Positions 25,500-36,100 of a stretch of DNA of 41,424 nucleotides are shown piece after piece. Numbering within the stretch: the stretch's first letter is position 1; each line of letters opens with the position of its first letter. Made by a program: the position numbers and the translations under genes. Under the pieces are notes generated by a model, which was not told the origin of the DNA, ran no database searches, and worked only from the letters and a program-made list of their open reading frames with translations. Origin of the DNA: Alistipes sp. Lineage in GTDB: Bacteria; Bacteroidota; Bacteroidia; Bacteroidales; Rikenellaceae. The stretch is from the NCBI GenBank assembly GCA_029065825.1, contig JAIEHQ010000066.1:1-41424 (forward strand), read 5' to 3'.

Positions 25500-27545
25500 T
25501 TAGAAATACTTGCCGCGCAAGTCCTCGATCTCGGCCAGCTCGACGATCGCCGGAGCCAGCTGACGGGCCACCACGCCCTGCGCCTCGGCCTCGAGACGCA
25601 CCTTCTCCTCGGCGGCACTCTGACCGCCCTCGTTCTCGATCTCCGTAACCTCGAAGACATAGACACCGTTCTCGCCCTTGACCGGCTCGGAAAGCACTCC
25701 GGTGCGCTCGGTCGTCGCAACGGCACCGATCACACGCGGCTCGATACCCATGTTGCGCACTATGAACGAATTGTAACGCAGCCCGTCGAAGGGGAAAATA
25801 TCCGAGCCGACCGTACCCAGCGACTGCGCCACCTCTTCGAGCGTGGTGCCGGCACCCTGCATCCGGGCGGCCAGATCGTCGCGTTTCTTGTTGCGGACAA
25901 GTATCTTGCGGATGTTCTCCTCGACATTCTTCAGAGCGACATGCTCGTTATCGTCGATCGCCGTTACCACTGCGACGACATAATCGCTGCCCGTATTGAA
26001 AATCTCCGACATCTCGCCGACCTTCGCACCGTAGGCCCAGCGGACCAGCTCGCGCGAATTATCCACACCGCGCAGCGTGCAATCGCCCTGCGAGAGCGTC
26101 GCGACACGCGGGGTAACGGCCGCAGCATTCGCCGCTTCGTTGAAGGCATCGATCGATCCCCGGCCATCGACGGCAAAGAGGCTCGCGGCATTGTGGATCG
26201 AACGACGCGTAGCCGACGACGGCTCGACCGGATAGGTAATGGTCGCGATGCGCATGTGTTTCGAAGCGTTGTCCGCACGGTAGATCTGGAGCAGCTGCAC
26301 CGCATCGCCTGCCGCGATCTTCAACAGATCGCCCTTCTTGGCCGTAGCCAGCGGTGCGGAGAACTCGTCGGGGAAAGCCGAGAAAGGCATCACGCCCGCA
26401 TCGCCGCCGTTCGCCGCCGTCTGAGCCAGCGAATACCGCTCGGCCAGCGCCGCGAAGTCGGCACCGCCGCGAAGCAGCGTCATCAGACTGTCGGCCAAAT
26501 CGTTCTGAGTATAGGGGAGTACGATATGACGCAGGCCGATCGAGTCGGGAGCCGATTTGAACTCCACCACACGCGACATGACCCAGTTGTCGTTCTGCAG
26601 CACGGGACCGTACTGGTTGCCGGCAGCCAGAATCTCGCCCTGATCGCCGAGCAGCTGTCCGGGAGCGATGTAGTTATCGCTGACCTTGCCGTAACGGTTG
26701 TTGCGGGCGAAGGCGCGCACGTCCTCCGCAGCGGCGAACGCATCGCCCACCTCGCGAACGGTCTGCTCCAGCGCGGCACGGTCCTCATCGCTCGCAGCGA
26801 CCTCGAAGACCACGTACGAGAGCGTACGCAGGGGACGCTGCTCGAAGCGTGCCTTATGCGAGTCGTAGTAGGCACGGATCTCGGCATCCGATACGGTGTA
26901 GAGCGAATCGGGCATCTCGGAGAAACGCTTGCCGGTCCATCGTCCGCCGAAGGTCTTGCCGGAGGTGGCTACCGCCTGATTTACCTCCAGGCTGTTGGCA
27001 TACACGCCCGCATCGACCAGTGCACCGTATTTGCTGGCCTGACGCTCCTGCATGGCACGCGACACCACCGAAGCCCACAGATACTGCAGCTGAGGATCGG
27101 TGCCCGCACGGTTCAGGAACTCGCCGACGGCCTCCACATCGTAAAGGCCCGTTCTGGGATCGGTAAAAAGCGAAGCCATGACCGACGAATAGTAGTCGCC
27201 GTTGATCAGTCCTGCACGCTCCGCATCGGTAACCCGGATGCCCATCTTCTCGAAGCCGGGCAGGTAAACATGGCGGGAGATCAGTCCCTCCCAGGCCATC
27301 TCGGCGAGCTGGTCCATCTGCTGCTCGTCCGCCTCCGACGCATTGGTCTGCGTCTTCACGTCGTTATAAAGCTCGAAATACTCGGAATACTTGATCTTCG
27401 TACCGTCGATCACGCCCACTTTGGGGTCGTTCCCCGAGAATCCCATCTCGGTTTTCAGCGAGAGAATGAATGCCAGCAGTGCGAATGCGATGATGATCGA
27501 CAAAACCACACCGAATCTGGTTCGTAAGGTGTTTAAACTTGCCAT
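25500..27545 (-). CDS. PpiD/SurA-type periplasmic peptidyl-prolyl isomerase
   Basis: 681 residues from the ATG at 27545 (MASLNTLRTRFG); the frame upstream contains the promoter. One N-terminal transmembrane segment (about 12-30) anchors it to the inner membrane, with the bulk in the periplasm. A SurA_N-like chaperone region (about 40-230) follows. A parvulin-like rotamase domain lies at about 330-430 (HIVLPY, FAALAERYS, GGDAGVMPF). A second, weaker one lies further on. The family helps outer-membrane proteins fold as they leave the Sec channel. The AT-rich gap upstream holds a consensus promoter, so it can be expressed on its own although it follows the CorC-like gene. The paralogue question (PpiD versus SurA) is decided for PpiD by the membrane anchor. 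Confidence 0.9.
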   Translation of the reverse strand: MASLNTLRTRFGVVLSIIIAFALLAFILSLKTEMGFSGNDPKVGVIDGTKIKYSEYFELYNDVKTQTNASEADEQQMDQLAEMAWEGLISRHVYLPGFEKMGIRVTDAERAGLINGDYYSSVMASLFTDPRTGLYDVEAVGEFLNRAGTDPQLQYLWASVVSRAMQERQASKYGALVDAGVYANSLEVNQAVATSGKTFGGRWTGKRFSEMPDSLYTVSDAEIRAYYDSHKARFEQRPLRTLSYVVFEVAASDEDRAALEQTVREVGDAFAAAEDVRAFARNNRYGKVSDNYIAPGQLLGDQGEILAAGNQYGPVLQNDNWVMSRVVEFKSAPDSIGLRHIVLPYTQNDLADSLMTLLRGGADFAALAERYSLAQTAANGGDAGVMPFSAFPDEFSAPLATAKKGDLLKIAAGDAVQLLQIYRADNASKHMRIATITYPVEPSSATRRSIHNAASLFAVDGRGSIDAFNEAANAAAVTPRVATLSQGDCTLRGVDNSRELVRWAYGAKVGEMSEIFNTGSDYVVAVVTAIDDNEHVALKNVEENIRKILVRNKKRDDLAARMQGAGTTLEEVAQSLGTVGSDIFPFDGLRYNSFIVRNMGIEPRVIGAVATTERTGVLSEPVKGENGVYVFEVTEIENEGGQSAAEEKVRLEAEAQGVVARQLAPAIVELAEIEDLRGKYF

Positions 27546-27586
27546 AGAAACTATTTTTAATTTTTCATTGTTTCGAATAGAGCGTT

Positions 27587-27614
27587 CAAAGATAGTAATA
27601 TATTCCGAGAAAAA
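27587..27614 (-). promoter_or_regulatory. promoter of the PpiD-like gene
   Basis: On the minus strand TATCTTTG (27587-27594) is an exact -7 element in the 88-bp gap. A TTTTT run at 27610-27614 may serve as a weak -33 element. Confidence 0.6.
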
Positions 27615-27633
27615 GGAATGACGCACCAAAAAA

Positions 27634-28899
27634 TCACGATCGTTTTACCCGGGCCAGCTCCAGGCGCGAGCGGGTGCGGCGCAGGATCTTTATCTCCAGA
27701 TTCTCCAGCCGCACGGTCTCGCCTGCCGCAGGAAGTCCCTCGTAACGGAAAATGACATATCCGGCCAGTGTCTCGTACTCGTCGCTTTCGGGGATCCCCA
27801 GTCCGTACTTTTCGTTCAGGTACTCCACCTCGAGCCGGCACGAGAAGACGTATTCCCCCTCGCCGACCTGTTTTTCCGTCAGTTCGGGCACGTCGTGCTC
27901 GTCCTCGATCTCGCCGAAGATCTGTTCGAGAATGTCCTCCAGGGAGATGATGCCCGCCGTGCCGCCGAACTCGTCGATTACCACCGCGATGTTGCTCTTG
28001 TGACGGATCAGGGTCTGCATCAGGGCCTGCAGCGGCATCGTCTCCGGGACGAACTGCACCTGCATGAGCACCTGTTCGATCGACTCGGGGCGGCGGAAGA
28101 GCGATTTCGAATTGACGTAGCCGATGATGTTGTCCACACTGCCCCGCCAGACGAAGATACGCGAATACTTGCTCTCGACGAAGCGCTCGGCCAGGGCCTC
28201 GATCGACGTATCGTCGATATCGACCGCCTCCATATCGACGCGCGGCACCATGCAGTCGCGCACCCGCAGGTCGGCGAAATCGAGCGCGTTGCGGAACAGC
28301 TTGATCTCGTTGTCCTCCGCCTCGTGCGCCGCCTCAGCCTGCCCGTTCTCCAGCAGCCCGGCCAGGTCCTCCCGGCTGAAAGCGGTCTCCACCGCCGGCG
28401 CGAGGGAGCGGTGGCCCGACAGCCACAGGATGGCCTGGGAGAGCCACGTGGTCAGCCGGGCGATCGGAAACAGCAGCAGGTAGAAAGCGTAGATTACCGG
28501 CGCGAAGAGCCGATAGTAGAAGTTGGGGCTGTTGCGGAACACCGACTTGGGCAAGAACTCCGCCACGAAGATGATGACGAGCGTCGAGATGCCCGTCTCC
28601 AGCGCCACCGACCCCTCTGCCGCCACCCGGGTCCAGCCGAGCAGCGCGGCCAGGCCGCGCAGGAGCAGCGACATGTAGAGCGAATAGACGACCAGCGCGA
28701 TGTTGTTGCCCACCAGAATGGTCGTGATGTACTGACCGGGATGGCGGGCGAAAATGTCTGCGATGAAATCGAACATGCGGTGCTGCTTGCGGTCGATCTC
28801 CAGCTTCAGGCGGTTCTTGCTGGTAAAAGCGATCTCCATGCCTGAGAAAAAGGCCGAAAGCAGCAGCATCACGAGGATGACGACGAGCGAAGCGATCAT
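27634..28899 (-). CDS. CNNM/CorC-family (DUF21-CBS) membrane protein
   Basis: 421 residues with the full family order: a DUF21 transmembrane domain (about 1-145, starting with a FFSGMEIAF motif), two CBS domains (about 210-330, CMVPRVDMEAVD and VIDEFGGTAGIISLEDILE) and a C-terminal CorC_HlyC domain (about 345-420). Members are linked to magnesium export and ion balance; the older name hemolysin is misleading. Conserved in Bacteroidota next to lptC and the PpiD gene, as here. It starts 12 bp after lptC. The transported ion is inferred from the family. Confidence 0.9.
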   Translation of the reverse strand: MIASLVVILVMLLLSAFFSGMEIAFTSKNRLKLEIDRKQHRMFDFIADIFARHPGQYITTILVGNNIALVVYSLYMSLLLRGLAALLGWTRVAAEGSVALETGISTLVIIFVAEFLPKSVFRNSPNFYYRLFAPVIYAFYLLLFPIARLTTWLSQAILWLSGHRSLAPAVETAFSREDLAGLLENGQAEAAHEAEDNEIKLFRNALDFADLRVRDCMVPRVDMEAVDIDDTSIEALAERFVESKYSRIFVWRGSVDNIIGYVNSKSLFRRPESIEQVLMQVQFVPETMPLQALMQTLIRHKSNIAVVIDEFGGTAGIISLEDILEQIFGEIEDEHDVPELTEKQVGEGEYVFSCRLEVEYLNEKYGLGIPESDEYETLAGYVIFRYEGLPAAGETVRLENLEIKILRRTRSRLELARVKRS

Positions 28900-28911
28900 G
28901 CGAAAACGATA

Positions 28912-29673
28912 TTATAACTTCTTCCGAATCTCCTTGGCTTCGGGACGGCGACGCAGCGGCTGCGGCTTGTCATCGCTCCGGGCGGCCGGCGGGTTCGGCT
29001 TGCCGCCCGCGTTCCGGAGCCGCTCCTTGCGGTCGCTCTCCTGCGCCTTCCGCACCGAATCCCGCCGCGCGGACTCCCGCCGGGCCGAATCGCTCTGCTG
29101 CGTCGGCTCGACATTGAGCAGCATGCGCCCCTTGATCTTGCGGAAGCTCAGCTCCCGGAAACGATCGTCCGACTCGAAGCCCTCCACCACATAGGAGCCG
29201 CGCCCGCCCTCCTCGACGATGCGCGTATCGACATTGGACCACACTCGTCCGGTCTTCTCGTTCCAGAAAAGCTGCTGGGTATAGACCTCCCGGCCGTCGC
29301 TCTTCTTGATCACGACATTGCCTTTGGCCTCCCACAGCCGGCGCTTCTCGTAATGGATCGCATAATTGGCCGTCAGGGTCACATCGACGCCACCGACCGA
29401 GTCGCTTCGGTAGGTTACCACATCGACCCCGCGGCGGAACTCCCGATACGGCTCGCGGGCGAGGGTGTAACTCTCCGACAGCGGGGTCTTGACCACGTAG
29501 CGGAGCCGGCCGTTCTCCGTCTCCGAGATGGTCAGATCCTCGCTGTAGTCGGTCATCAGACTCTCGTCGTCGTGCTCCGCTTCGGCGGGTTTGCTCCCGC
29601 AGGAAAACAAGAAGATAGCACTTCCCGTCAGAAGAAGTGCTATCGGAATATGTCGGAACGTACTGCGCAGCAT
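28912..29673 (-). CDS. lptC: LptC-like LPS export lipoprotein
   Basis: 253 residues. The N-terminus has a lipobox-like end (FLFSC, Cys25), so it may be lipid-anchored; a simple membrane anchor is the alternative. The beta-jellyroll of LptC follows (about 50-190), with typical segments such as LTANYAIHYEKRRLWEAKG and VYTQQLFWNEKTGRVWS. LptC joins the inner-membrane LptBFG extractor to the LptA bridge and moves LPS across the periplasm. The last 60 residues are an unusual Arg/Lys/Pro/Ser-rich tail without predicted structure. It is followed by the CorC-like gene and preceded by the TPR gene within 15 bp. Confidence 0.85.
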   Translation of the reverse strand: MLRSTFRHIPIALLLTGSAIFLFSCGSKPAEAEHDDESLMTDYSEDLTISETENGRLRYVVKTPLSESYTLAREPYREFRRGVDVVTYRSDSVGGVDVTLTANYAIHYEKRRLWEAKGNVVIKKSDGREVYTQQLFWNEKTGRVWSNVDTRIVEEGGRGSYVVEGFESDDRFRELSFRKIKGRMLLNVEPTQQSDSARRESARRDSVRKAQESDRKERLRNAGGKPNPPAARSDDKPQPLRRRPEAKEIRKKL

Positions 29674-29688
29674 CGTACCTGCCGGAAA

Positions 29689-31032
29689 TTAGCGGGGACG
29701 CACCGTCGTCGAAACGCCCTTGGCAGGACCGCTGCCCAGCGTATAGCGGGCACCCTCCATCAGCTCGCGGAAGAAGCACTCCTCCGCAGTCGGGAATCCC
29801 CGGCGGTAGTTGGCCATCGCGTCGCGGGCCATGCCGCCGTAGTCGGGATCGTCGGCGAGCAGGTTGGCCGCCTGCGCCATCGTATCGTAAGCCACCCAGA
29901 AGATCGCCTGGGCATCCAGCCCCTGAAGCGAACCGGCCGAAGCGGCATAAGCCTGAGCCAGACAGAAGTAAGCCCGGCCATTCTCCGGATTGAGGCTCCG
30001 GGCCTCGGCCGCTGCCGAAGCCGCTGCCGAAGCATGTCCGGCCGCCAGCTCGACCATGCTCAGACGCACCAGCAAGGCCCCTTTCTGACCGGCATCCGGC
30101 TCCACGCCGATCGCCTCACGCAGGTAGGTCGCAGCCTTGGCGTAGTCGCCGGCCTCCTGAAAGCCCTGCGCCAGCATCATCGCCGTCTGAGCCGAAGGAT
30201 CCACGGCGTAATATCTCTCGGCGATCTCCAGGAAGTAGGGCGAGTCGCACTTCGAGCGCGACATCAGACCGACGGTCTGACGCAGCAGATCCGTATTGTC
30301 GGGATCGGCCTCGATACGCGGACGGAACAGCTTCTCCAGATTCTCGCAGTTGGCCGCACCGCTCGAAGCGAAGCAGGCATCGAACTGTTTGCGGCTCTCC
30401 TGCACGGCAGCCTCCTCGCCGTCGAAGACGGGAGCCAGACGTTCGTACTGGGCCAGCACCTCCTCGGGATAGATATCCCCGGCGGCATAGTCGTCGCAGA
30501 GGTTCTTGAAGTAGATCAGCGCAACGTCCTTCAGATCCTTGTAGCCGCCGGCCATGCCCGCCTCGATCGCCTCCTCGTACATGCGGCGCACGCCTTCGCG
30601 GTCGCCCGGATTGAAGAGCAGGTACTCGCGCGCCTTGCGGTCGAGCACATAGGCCTTGCCGTAGTTACGGCTGTGGGGGAAGTACTGCACGCGCAGATCG
30701 TAGATCGTCATCAGCGAGTCGAGCATCACCTGCTTCTCCTCCAGCGTCTTGGCGCGCTGCACCTTGCCCGAATAGACCTGGGCGCCCCGGATGAAGGTGG
30801 CCTCCGAAGCCGTAGGCGCCTGCTCGGCCAGCGTGCGGAAATACCCTGCCGCCGCATCGTAGTCCCGGGCGGCGACCGCCTCCTTGAGCAGGTTGCTCGT
30901 CAAAATGTTCTCCTTACGAAGCTCCGGCGTATCGCCCCAGGGCGCATAGCGGGGATCGCTGAAATCCTGGGCCGTCGCGGCCGTTGCAACGAAAGCCATC
31001 GCCGCCGACAGCAAAATCTTCACTCGATTCAT
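29689..31032 (-). CDS. secreted tetratricopeptide-repeat protein
   Basis: 447 residues with a signal peptide (about 1-21, ending ATAQ). Helical TPR-like repeats run from about residue 45 to 400; those near 280-345 are the clearest (AQGFQEAGDYAKAATYLREA). The protein is conserved in this position in Bacteroidota between an OmpP1-like gene and lptC. TPR proteins hold complexes together; a role in outer-membrane assembly or LPS transport is inferred from context only. The C-terminus ends TTVRPR. It lies 46 bp after the OMP gene and 15 bp before lptC. Confidence 0.82.
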   Translation of the reverse strand: MNRVKILLSAAMAFVATAATAQDFSDPRYAPWGDTPELRKENILTSNLLKEAVAARDYDAAAGYFRTLAEQAPTASEATFIRGAQVYSGKVQRAKTLEEKQVMLDSLMTIYDLRVQYFPHSRNYGKAYVLDRKAREYLLFNPGDREGVRRMYEEAIEAGMAGGYKDLKDVALIYFKNLCDDYAAGDIYPEEVLAQYERLAPVFDGEEAAVQESRKQFDACFASSGAANCENLEKLFRPRIEADPDNTDLLRQTVGLMSRSKCDSPYFLEIAERYYAVDPSAQTAMMLAQGFQEAGDYAKAATYLREAIGVEPDAGQKGALLVRLSMVELAAGHASAAASAAAEARSLNPENGRAYFCLAQAYAASAGSLQGLDAQAIFWVAYDTMAQAANLLADDPDYGGMARDAMANYRRGFPTAEECFFRELMEGARYTLGSGPAKGVSTTVRPR

Positions 31033-31078
31033 CTCTTGATATTTTTCTAAATTAATGATTTCCTTAACGTCATCCGCA

Positions 31079-32434
31079 TCAATCGTACTTCGGCCGCACG
31101 AACCAGTAGTCGCCGAAGAGGGTCACGCCCACCGCGAATTTGAAATAGGTCTGGCGCACCATCCCGATCTGTTCGTTGATCCGGTCGAAGCCGCCCCTGC
31201 GGCCCACCTCAACACCCAGATTGACCGACGAGGCACCCAGCACGCTGCCCAAAGTCCGCAGCGGGATGCCGATACCCAGCGTCACGGCGTACTCATCGAC
31301 CCCTACCCCGCCGAAAGACTGGCAGTAGCTGCCGTAGCGCACGCCGGCCCGGTAGGACCATCGCTTCAGCACGTTGCGCACGTCGTTGCGGTTCGGGGTA
31401 TATTCGAATCCGAGCTTGACCGCGTGGGTATTGCGGTAGGTCACGTCGAATCCGGCGGAGGAGCGCTCCACCAGGCGGGAGTTGCCGCTGCGCCAGTCGC
31501 AATAGGTGTAATCGGCACCGAGCGACAGCCGCAGGGTCTGGTAATAGACACCCGCCGTGATCTGGTGCGGCAGCTTCAGAGCCAGCCGCTCCGTATCGTC
31601 GCCGGCCACCGACGTGAAAACATCGCCGGTTTTTACCGTCGTATTGACTTCGGGCGAGAGATCGCCGCCGATATCGTAGGCCGCACCGAGGGTCAGATTG
31701 CGCTTGCGGTCGCTGATCGGCGACCACTGAATGCCCACCTGGGCCTGGAAGCGGGAGATGCTGTAGGTCTCCACGCCCGTCGCGTCGGTAATGAGTCCGC
31801 CGCCGGTAATGTTCTCCAGCACGGCGGTCCGGTAGGTGCGCTGTATGTCGCCCCAGTAATATTTGGCCGCAGCACCGATCGAGAAGTTCTTGAAGACCTC
31901 CCAGCCCATGCCGAGCTTGACCTCAGTCACGTCGCCGTCGCCCTCCCACTGATACTGGACGCGGCCGATATTTCCCCAGATCTGGTCGTCCTCGACATCC
32001 TGCTTCATCCGGTAGCCCACGCTGCTGTAGGGGGTCAGACTGAAACCCAACCCCAGACGCTTGGCCACCGGCAACTGGAAGGCTATGTCGTGGAAATTGA
32101 CCGAATTATAGCTGGTACGCAGCGTCCGGTCGCCGTATTTCTGGGCATTGTAGAAATTCTGTCCCTCCACTCCGAAGTCGATCAGGAACGAATGCGGACG
32201 CACGGCGCTGTAAGCCGCAGGATTGAGCAGATTGACCACTCCCGTATGGCGCATCGCCACACCCACGCCGCCCATCGAACGGGACTGCAGCGTTCCGGGG
32301 GTATGCAGTTCGCCCAGTCCGTACATGGAATAGGGCGAAAAAGCATTGATACTGCTCGACTGTCCCCAGGCTGCAACAGGCAGGACGACAGCCGATAAGA
32401 GGGCCATTTTAACTACGGCTTTCTTCACTTGCAT
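31079..32434 (-). CDS. OmpP1/FadL-like outer-membrane beta-barrel protein
   Basis: 451 residues. A signal peptide ends near AAWGQ. The ATG at 32434 is preferred because it gives a Lys-rich n-region (MQVKKAVVK), although an ATG nine codons later lies just past the coaX stop. The mature part starts with the FadL-type N-terminal hatch (SPYSMYGLGELHTPG, SMGGVGVAMRH, LLNPAAYSAV). It continues with alternating amphipathic strands and ends in FGDYWFVRPKYD. The family moves hydrophobic compounds through the outer membrane; the substrate is unknown. The start overlaps the end of coaX by 26 bp, suggesting translational coupling. Confidence 0.85.
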   Translation of the reverse strand: MQVKKAVVKMALLSAVVLPVAAWGQSSSINAFSPYSMYGLGELHTPGTLQSRSMGGVGVAMRHTGVVNLLNPAAYSAVRPHSFLIDFGVEGQNFYNAQKYGDRTLRTSYNSVNFHDIAFQLPVAKRLGLGFSLTPYSSVGYRMKQDVEDDQIWGNIGRVQYQWEGDGDVTEVKLGMGWEVFKNFSIGAAAKYYWGDIQRTYRTAVLENITGGGLITDATGVETYSISRFQAQVGIQWSPISDRKRNLTLGAAYDIGGDLSPEVNTTVKTGDVFTSVAGDDTERLALKLPHQITAGVYYQTLRLSLGADYTYCDWRSGNSRLVERSSAGFDVTYRNTHAVKLGFEYTPNRNDVRNVLKRWSYRAGVRYGSYCQSFGGVGVDEYAVTLGIGIPLRTLGSVLGASSVNLGVEVGRRGGFDRINEQIGMVRQTYFKFAVGVTLFGDYWFVRPKYD

Positions 32435-33155
32435 TATACTCTAAAATTCGGTTCAGGCCCCGAAAGACCAAATCACGATGTGCAAATATCGTATTTTTAA
32501 TTCTTTTCACAAAGAATTTTGCGTCTCCGCCGGTAAAAATAATGGTGCGCGCGGAGGAGGATTCCGACAGGCGGGCGATGTATCCTTCGATCTCGAAAGC
32601 GATTCCGTTCATCACGCCGCAGCGGATGGCCTGCTCGGTGGTGCGCCCCAGCAGCGCCCCTTCGTCGCCCGCAGCGCACAGGGGAAGCGCCGCCGTGCGG
32701 TCGTGCAGCGCCCGGAAGCGCATCTCCACGCCGGGCGAGATATTGCCGCTCCGGAATATCCCGGGGGCATCGATGCGGTCGATGGTAATCGCCGTGCCGA
32801 AGTCGATCACGAGCAGGTCGCGCCCCGGGTAGAGCGCCGCCGCCCCCACCGCCGCCGCCAGCCGGTCCTCGCCCAGCGTCCGGGGGGTGGCGTAGTCGTT
32901 TTCCAGAGGCAGGGGCAGCTCCGGCGAAAGCCGCAGGCAGTGTCCGATGCGGCTGCTGAGCAGCTCCACGGTCTGCTCCACCGCACCGCGCGTCGAACAG
33001 ACGATCGAACGGCCGATCGCCGGACGGGCGGCGAGCAGCGCGTCGAGTTCCGGCTCCCCGAAGCGCTCCACGCACGCCTCCGCGACAAGCTCCCCGCGAT
33101 CGAAGACGGCATACTTGACGCGCGTATTCCCCATGTCGATGGTCAGATGTTCCAT
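32409..33155 (-). CDS. coaX: type III pantothenate kinase
   Basis: 248 residues from the ATG at 33155 (MEHLTIDMGNTRVKY); the frame upstream is not conserved. It phosphorylates pantothenate, the first step of coenzyme A synthesis. The ASKHA-fold motifs are present: phosphate loop D7-x-G-N-T11, catalytic region LGEDR with D97, second phosphate motif DFGTAITID (119-127) and GNISPGVEMRFRAL. Type III enzymes need a monovalent cation and escape feedback by CoA. It lies 16 bp after mfd and overlaps the OMP gene. The place of coaX beside outer-membrane genes is normal for the phylum. Confidence 0.95.
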   Translation of the reverse strand: MEHLTIDMGNTRVKYAVFDRGELVAEACVERFGEPELDALLAARPAIGRSIVCSTRGAVEQTVELLSSRIGHCLRLSPELPLPLENDYATPRTLGEDRLAAAVGAAALYPGRDLLVIDFGTAITIDRIDAPGIFRSGNISPGVEMRFRALHDRTAALPLCAAGDEGALLGRTTEQAIRCGVMNGIAFEIEGYIARLSESSSARTIIFTGGDAKFFVKRIKNTIFAHRDLVFRGLNRILEYNASEESRS

Positions 33156-33171
33156 GCAATTCCTCCCTCGT

Positions 33172-36100
33172 TTACAGTTCCCGGAGCGTCCGGCACGCCT
33201 CCGAAACGTTTCCGACACCTCTAACGGTCATCGCCAGCCGATTATTGTGCTGCTTGAGCACGAAGCGGTCGGGACGCTGCGTCACCTTGCGCAGCAGCTC
33301 CATGAAGACCTCGCTCTTGTAGTAGGGCGAACGGTCGTCGCCCACGAACTGCACGATCATCAGTCCGTTCTTGACCTTCACGCGCTCCATGCCCAGGCGC
33401 ACCGCCTCCCGGCGCAGGCGCACCGCGTCGAGCAGCTGGACGGCCGCCGGGGGCAGCGGACCGAAGCGATCGACCAACTTGGCGGCGAAAGCTTCCAGCC
33501 CCGCCTCGTCGCGCGTGGCATCCAGCTCGCGGTACAGACGCAGCTTCTCGGCCGGCTGCCGGACATAGGAGTCGGGCAGTTCGGCCTCCGCGTCGATCTC
33601 GATCACGCTGTCCGAGATGTAGCTCATCTTGTCCATCACACCCTGCTCGGCATCGCCCATGCCGGGCATCTCGAGCCCCTCGGCCCGCAGCTCGGCGATG
33701 GCCTCCTGCATGATTTTCTGATAGGTCTCGAATCCGATGTCGGCGATGAATCCGCTCTGCTCGGCCCCCAGCAGGTTGCCCGCGCCCCGGATGTCGAGGT
33801 CCTGCATGGCGATGTTGAAGCCCGAACCGAGGTCGGAGAACTCCTCGATGGCCCGCAACCGCCGCCGGGCATCGGAGGTCAGCAACTCGTCGCCGGGCGA
33901 GAGCAGGTAGCAGTAGCCACGCTGGCTGCCGCGCCCCACGCGGCCGCGCAGCTGGTGCAGGTCGCTCAGGCCGTAGTTCTGCGCATCGTCGATGATGATG
34001 GTGTTGGCATTGGGAACGTCGATGCCGTTCTCGACGATCGTGGTGGAAATCAGCACGTCGAACTCCCCGTATATGAAGTCCATGACCAGCTTTTCGAGCT
34101 GTTCGGCCGGCATCTTGCCGTGGCCCGTCGCCACGCGCGCGCCGGGGCAGAGGCGGGTAATCATCCCCTGCAGCGCGTGCAGGTCATCGACCCGGTTGTG
34201 GACGAAATAGACCTGGCCGCCGCGCGCCAGCTCGGCATTGACCGCATCGCGCACCAGCTCCTCCGAGAAGACGTGCGACTCGGTGACGATCGGCTGGCGG
34301 TTGGGCGGCGGCGTGGCGATGACCGACAGGTCGCGCGACCCCATGAGCGAGAACTGCAGGGTGCGGGGAATGGGCGTGGCCGTAAGGGTCAGCGTATCGA
34401 CGCTCACGCTCAGCTGCGTGAGCTTCTCCTTGGCCGCCACGCCGAACTTCTGCTCCTCGTCGATGATGAGCAGCCCTAGATCGTGGAAGCGCACCTGCTT
34501 GCCCAGGATCTTGTGGGTGCCGATCAGGATGTCGATGCGCCCCTCGGCCAGCTCCGCGAGGATGCGGGCGGTCTCTTTCGACGACTTGGTGCGGTTGAGG
34601 TACTCCACCTTGACGGGGAAATCCCTCAGCCGCTGCATGAAGGAGCGGTAGTGCTGCAGGGCGAGGATCGTGGTCGGCACCAGCACCGCCACCTGCTTGC
34701 CGTCGGTCGCGGCCTTGAACGCCGCGCGGATCGCCACCTCGGTCTTGCCGAAGCCCACGTCGCCGCAGACCAGGCGGTCCATCGGCTCGTCGGACTCCAT
34801 GTCGCGCTTGACGGCCTGCGTCGCACTCTGCTGATCGGGCGTGTCCTCCCACATGAACGAGGCTTCGAGCTGCTGCTGCAGGTAACCGTCGGGCGAGAAG
34901 GCGAACCCCTTGCTCGCCTTGCGCTTGGCGTAGAGGGCGATCAGCTCGCGCGAAATATCCTTGACGGCCTTCTTGGTCGCCGTCTTGAGCTTCTGCCAGG
35001 CACCGTTGCCCAGCTTGTAGATCTTCGGCGGCTCCCCCTCGCCGCTCTTGTAGCGCGAAATGCGGTGGAGCGCGTGGACATGCACGAAGAGTACGTCGTT
35101 GTCCTTATAGACGAGCTTGATCGCTTCGTGCACCTTGCCGTTCTCGTTGATCTTGACCAGCCCCCCGAAGCGCCCCACGCCGTGATCGATGTGGACCACG
35201 TAGTCGCCCGGCCGCAACTGGTTCAGCTCCGCGACGGTCATCTGCTCGTCGCGCTTGATCTCCCCGTTGATGCGGTAGCGCTGGTAGCGGTCGAAGATCT
35301 GGTGGTCGGTATAGAAACAGCTCTTCAGGTCGTGATCGACGAACCCTTCGTGAAGCGTCAGCGCCAGCGGCTCGATCCGGACCTCCCGGCGTCCCGACTG
35401 ATAGAAGATGTTCTCGAGCCGCTCCAGCTGCGCCCTGTTTTCCGACAGGACATAGGTTTTGTAGCCCCGCTGCGCCATCGAGGTCATATCGTCGGCCAGC
35501 AGCTCGAAGTTCTTGTTGAACTTCGGCTGGGGTGCCGTCCGGAACAGCACCGCGCCATCGGCAGGCCGCTCCCGCAGGCTGTCGCGCAGCGAGAAGAGAC
35601 GCATCCCCTCCATGTCGCGCAGCAGCGTGTTGCGGCTGGCCAGGTAGCGGTCGATCTCGGCCGGCTCCTCCATCTCGGCGAGCGCCTTGCGACGCAGGTC
35701 ATTGACGCGCCGCAGGGCATAGTCGGGATCGAAGAACCAGAAGAGACCGTCCTCGCCGGCGAACGCGGGCAGCGTGATGCGCTCCTCGGCGAATCCGTTC
35801 AGGTTGGGCAGCACCTCCACCCGGTCGAGCCGCTCGGAGGAGAGCTGGCTGGAGATCTCGAAGCGGCGGATCGAATCGACCGTATCGCCGAAGAAATCGA
35901 GCCGGAAAGGTTTGCTCTCCGAAAAGGAGAAGAGGTCGAAGATACCGCCCCGGATCGAATACTGCCCCGGCTCGTAAACGAAGTCCACACGGGAGAATCC
36001 CATCTCGATCAGGCGCTGCTCCAGCGCATCGGGAGCCAGCTGGTCGCCCACGCCGACCCGCACCGTGCGGCGGCGCATCGCATCGGGATCGGCCACCCGC

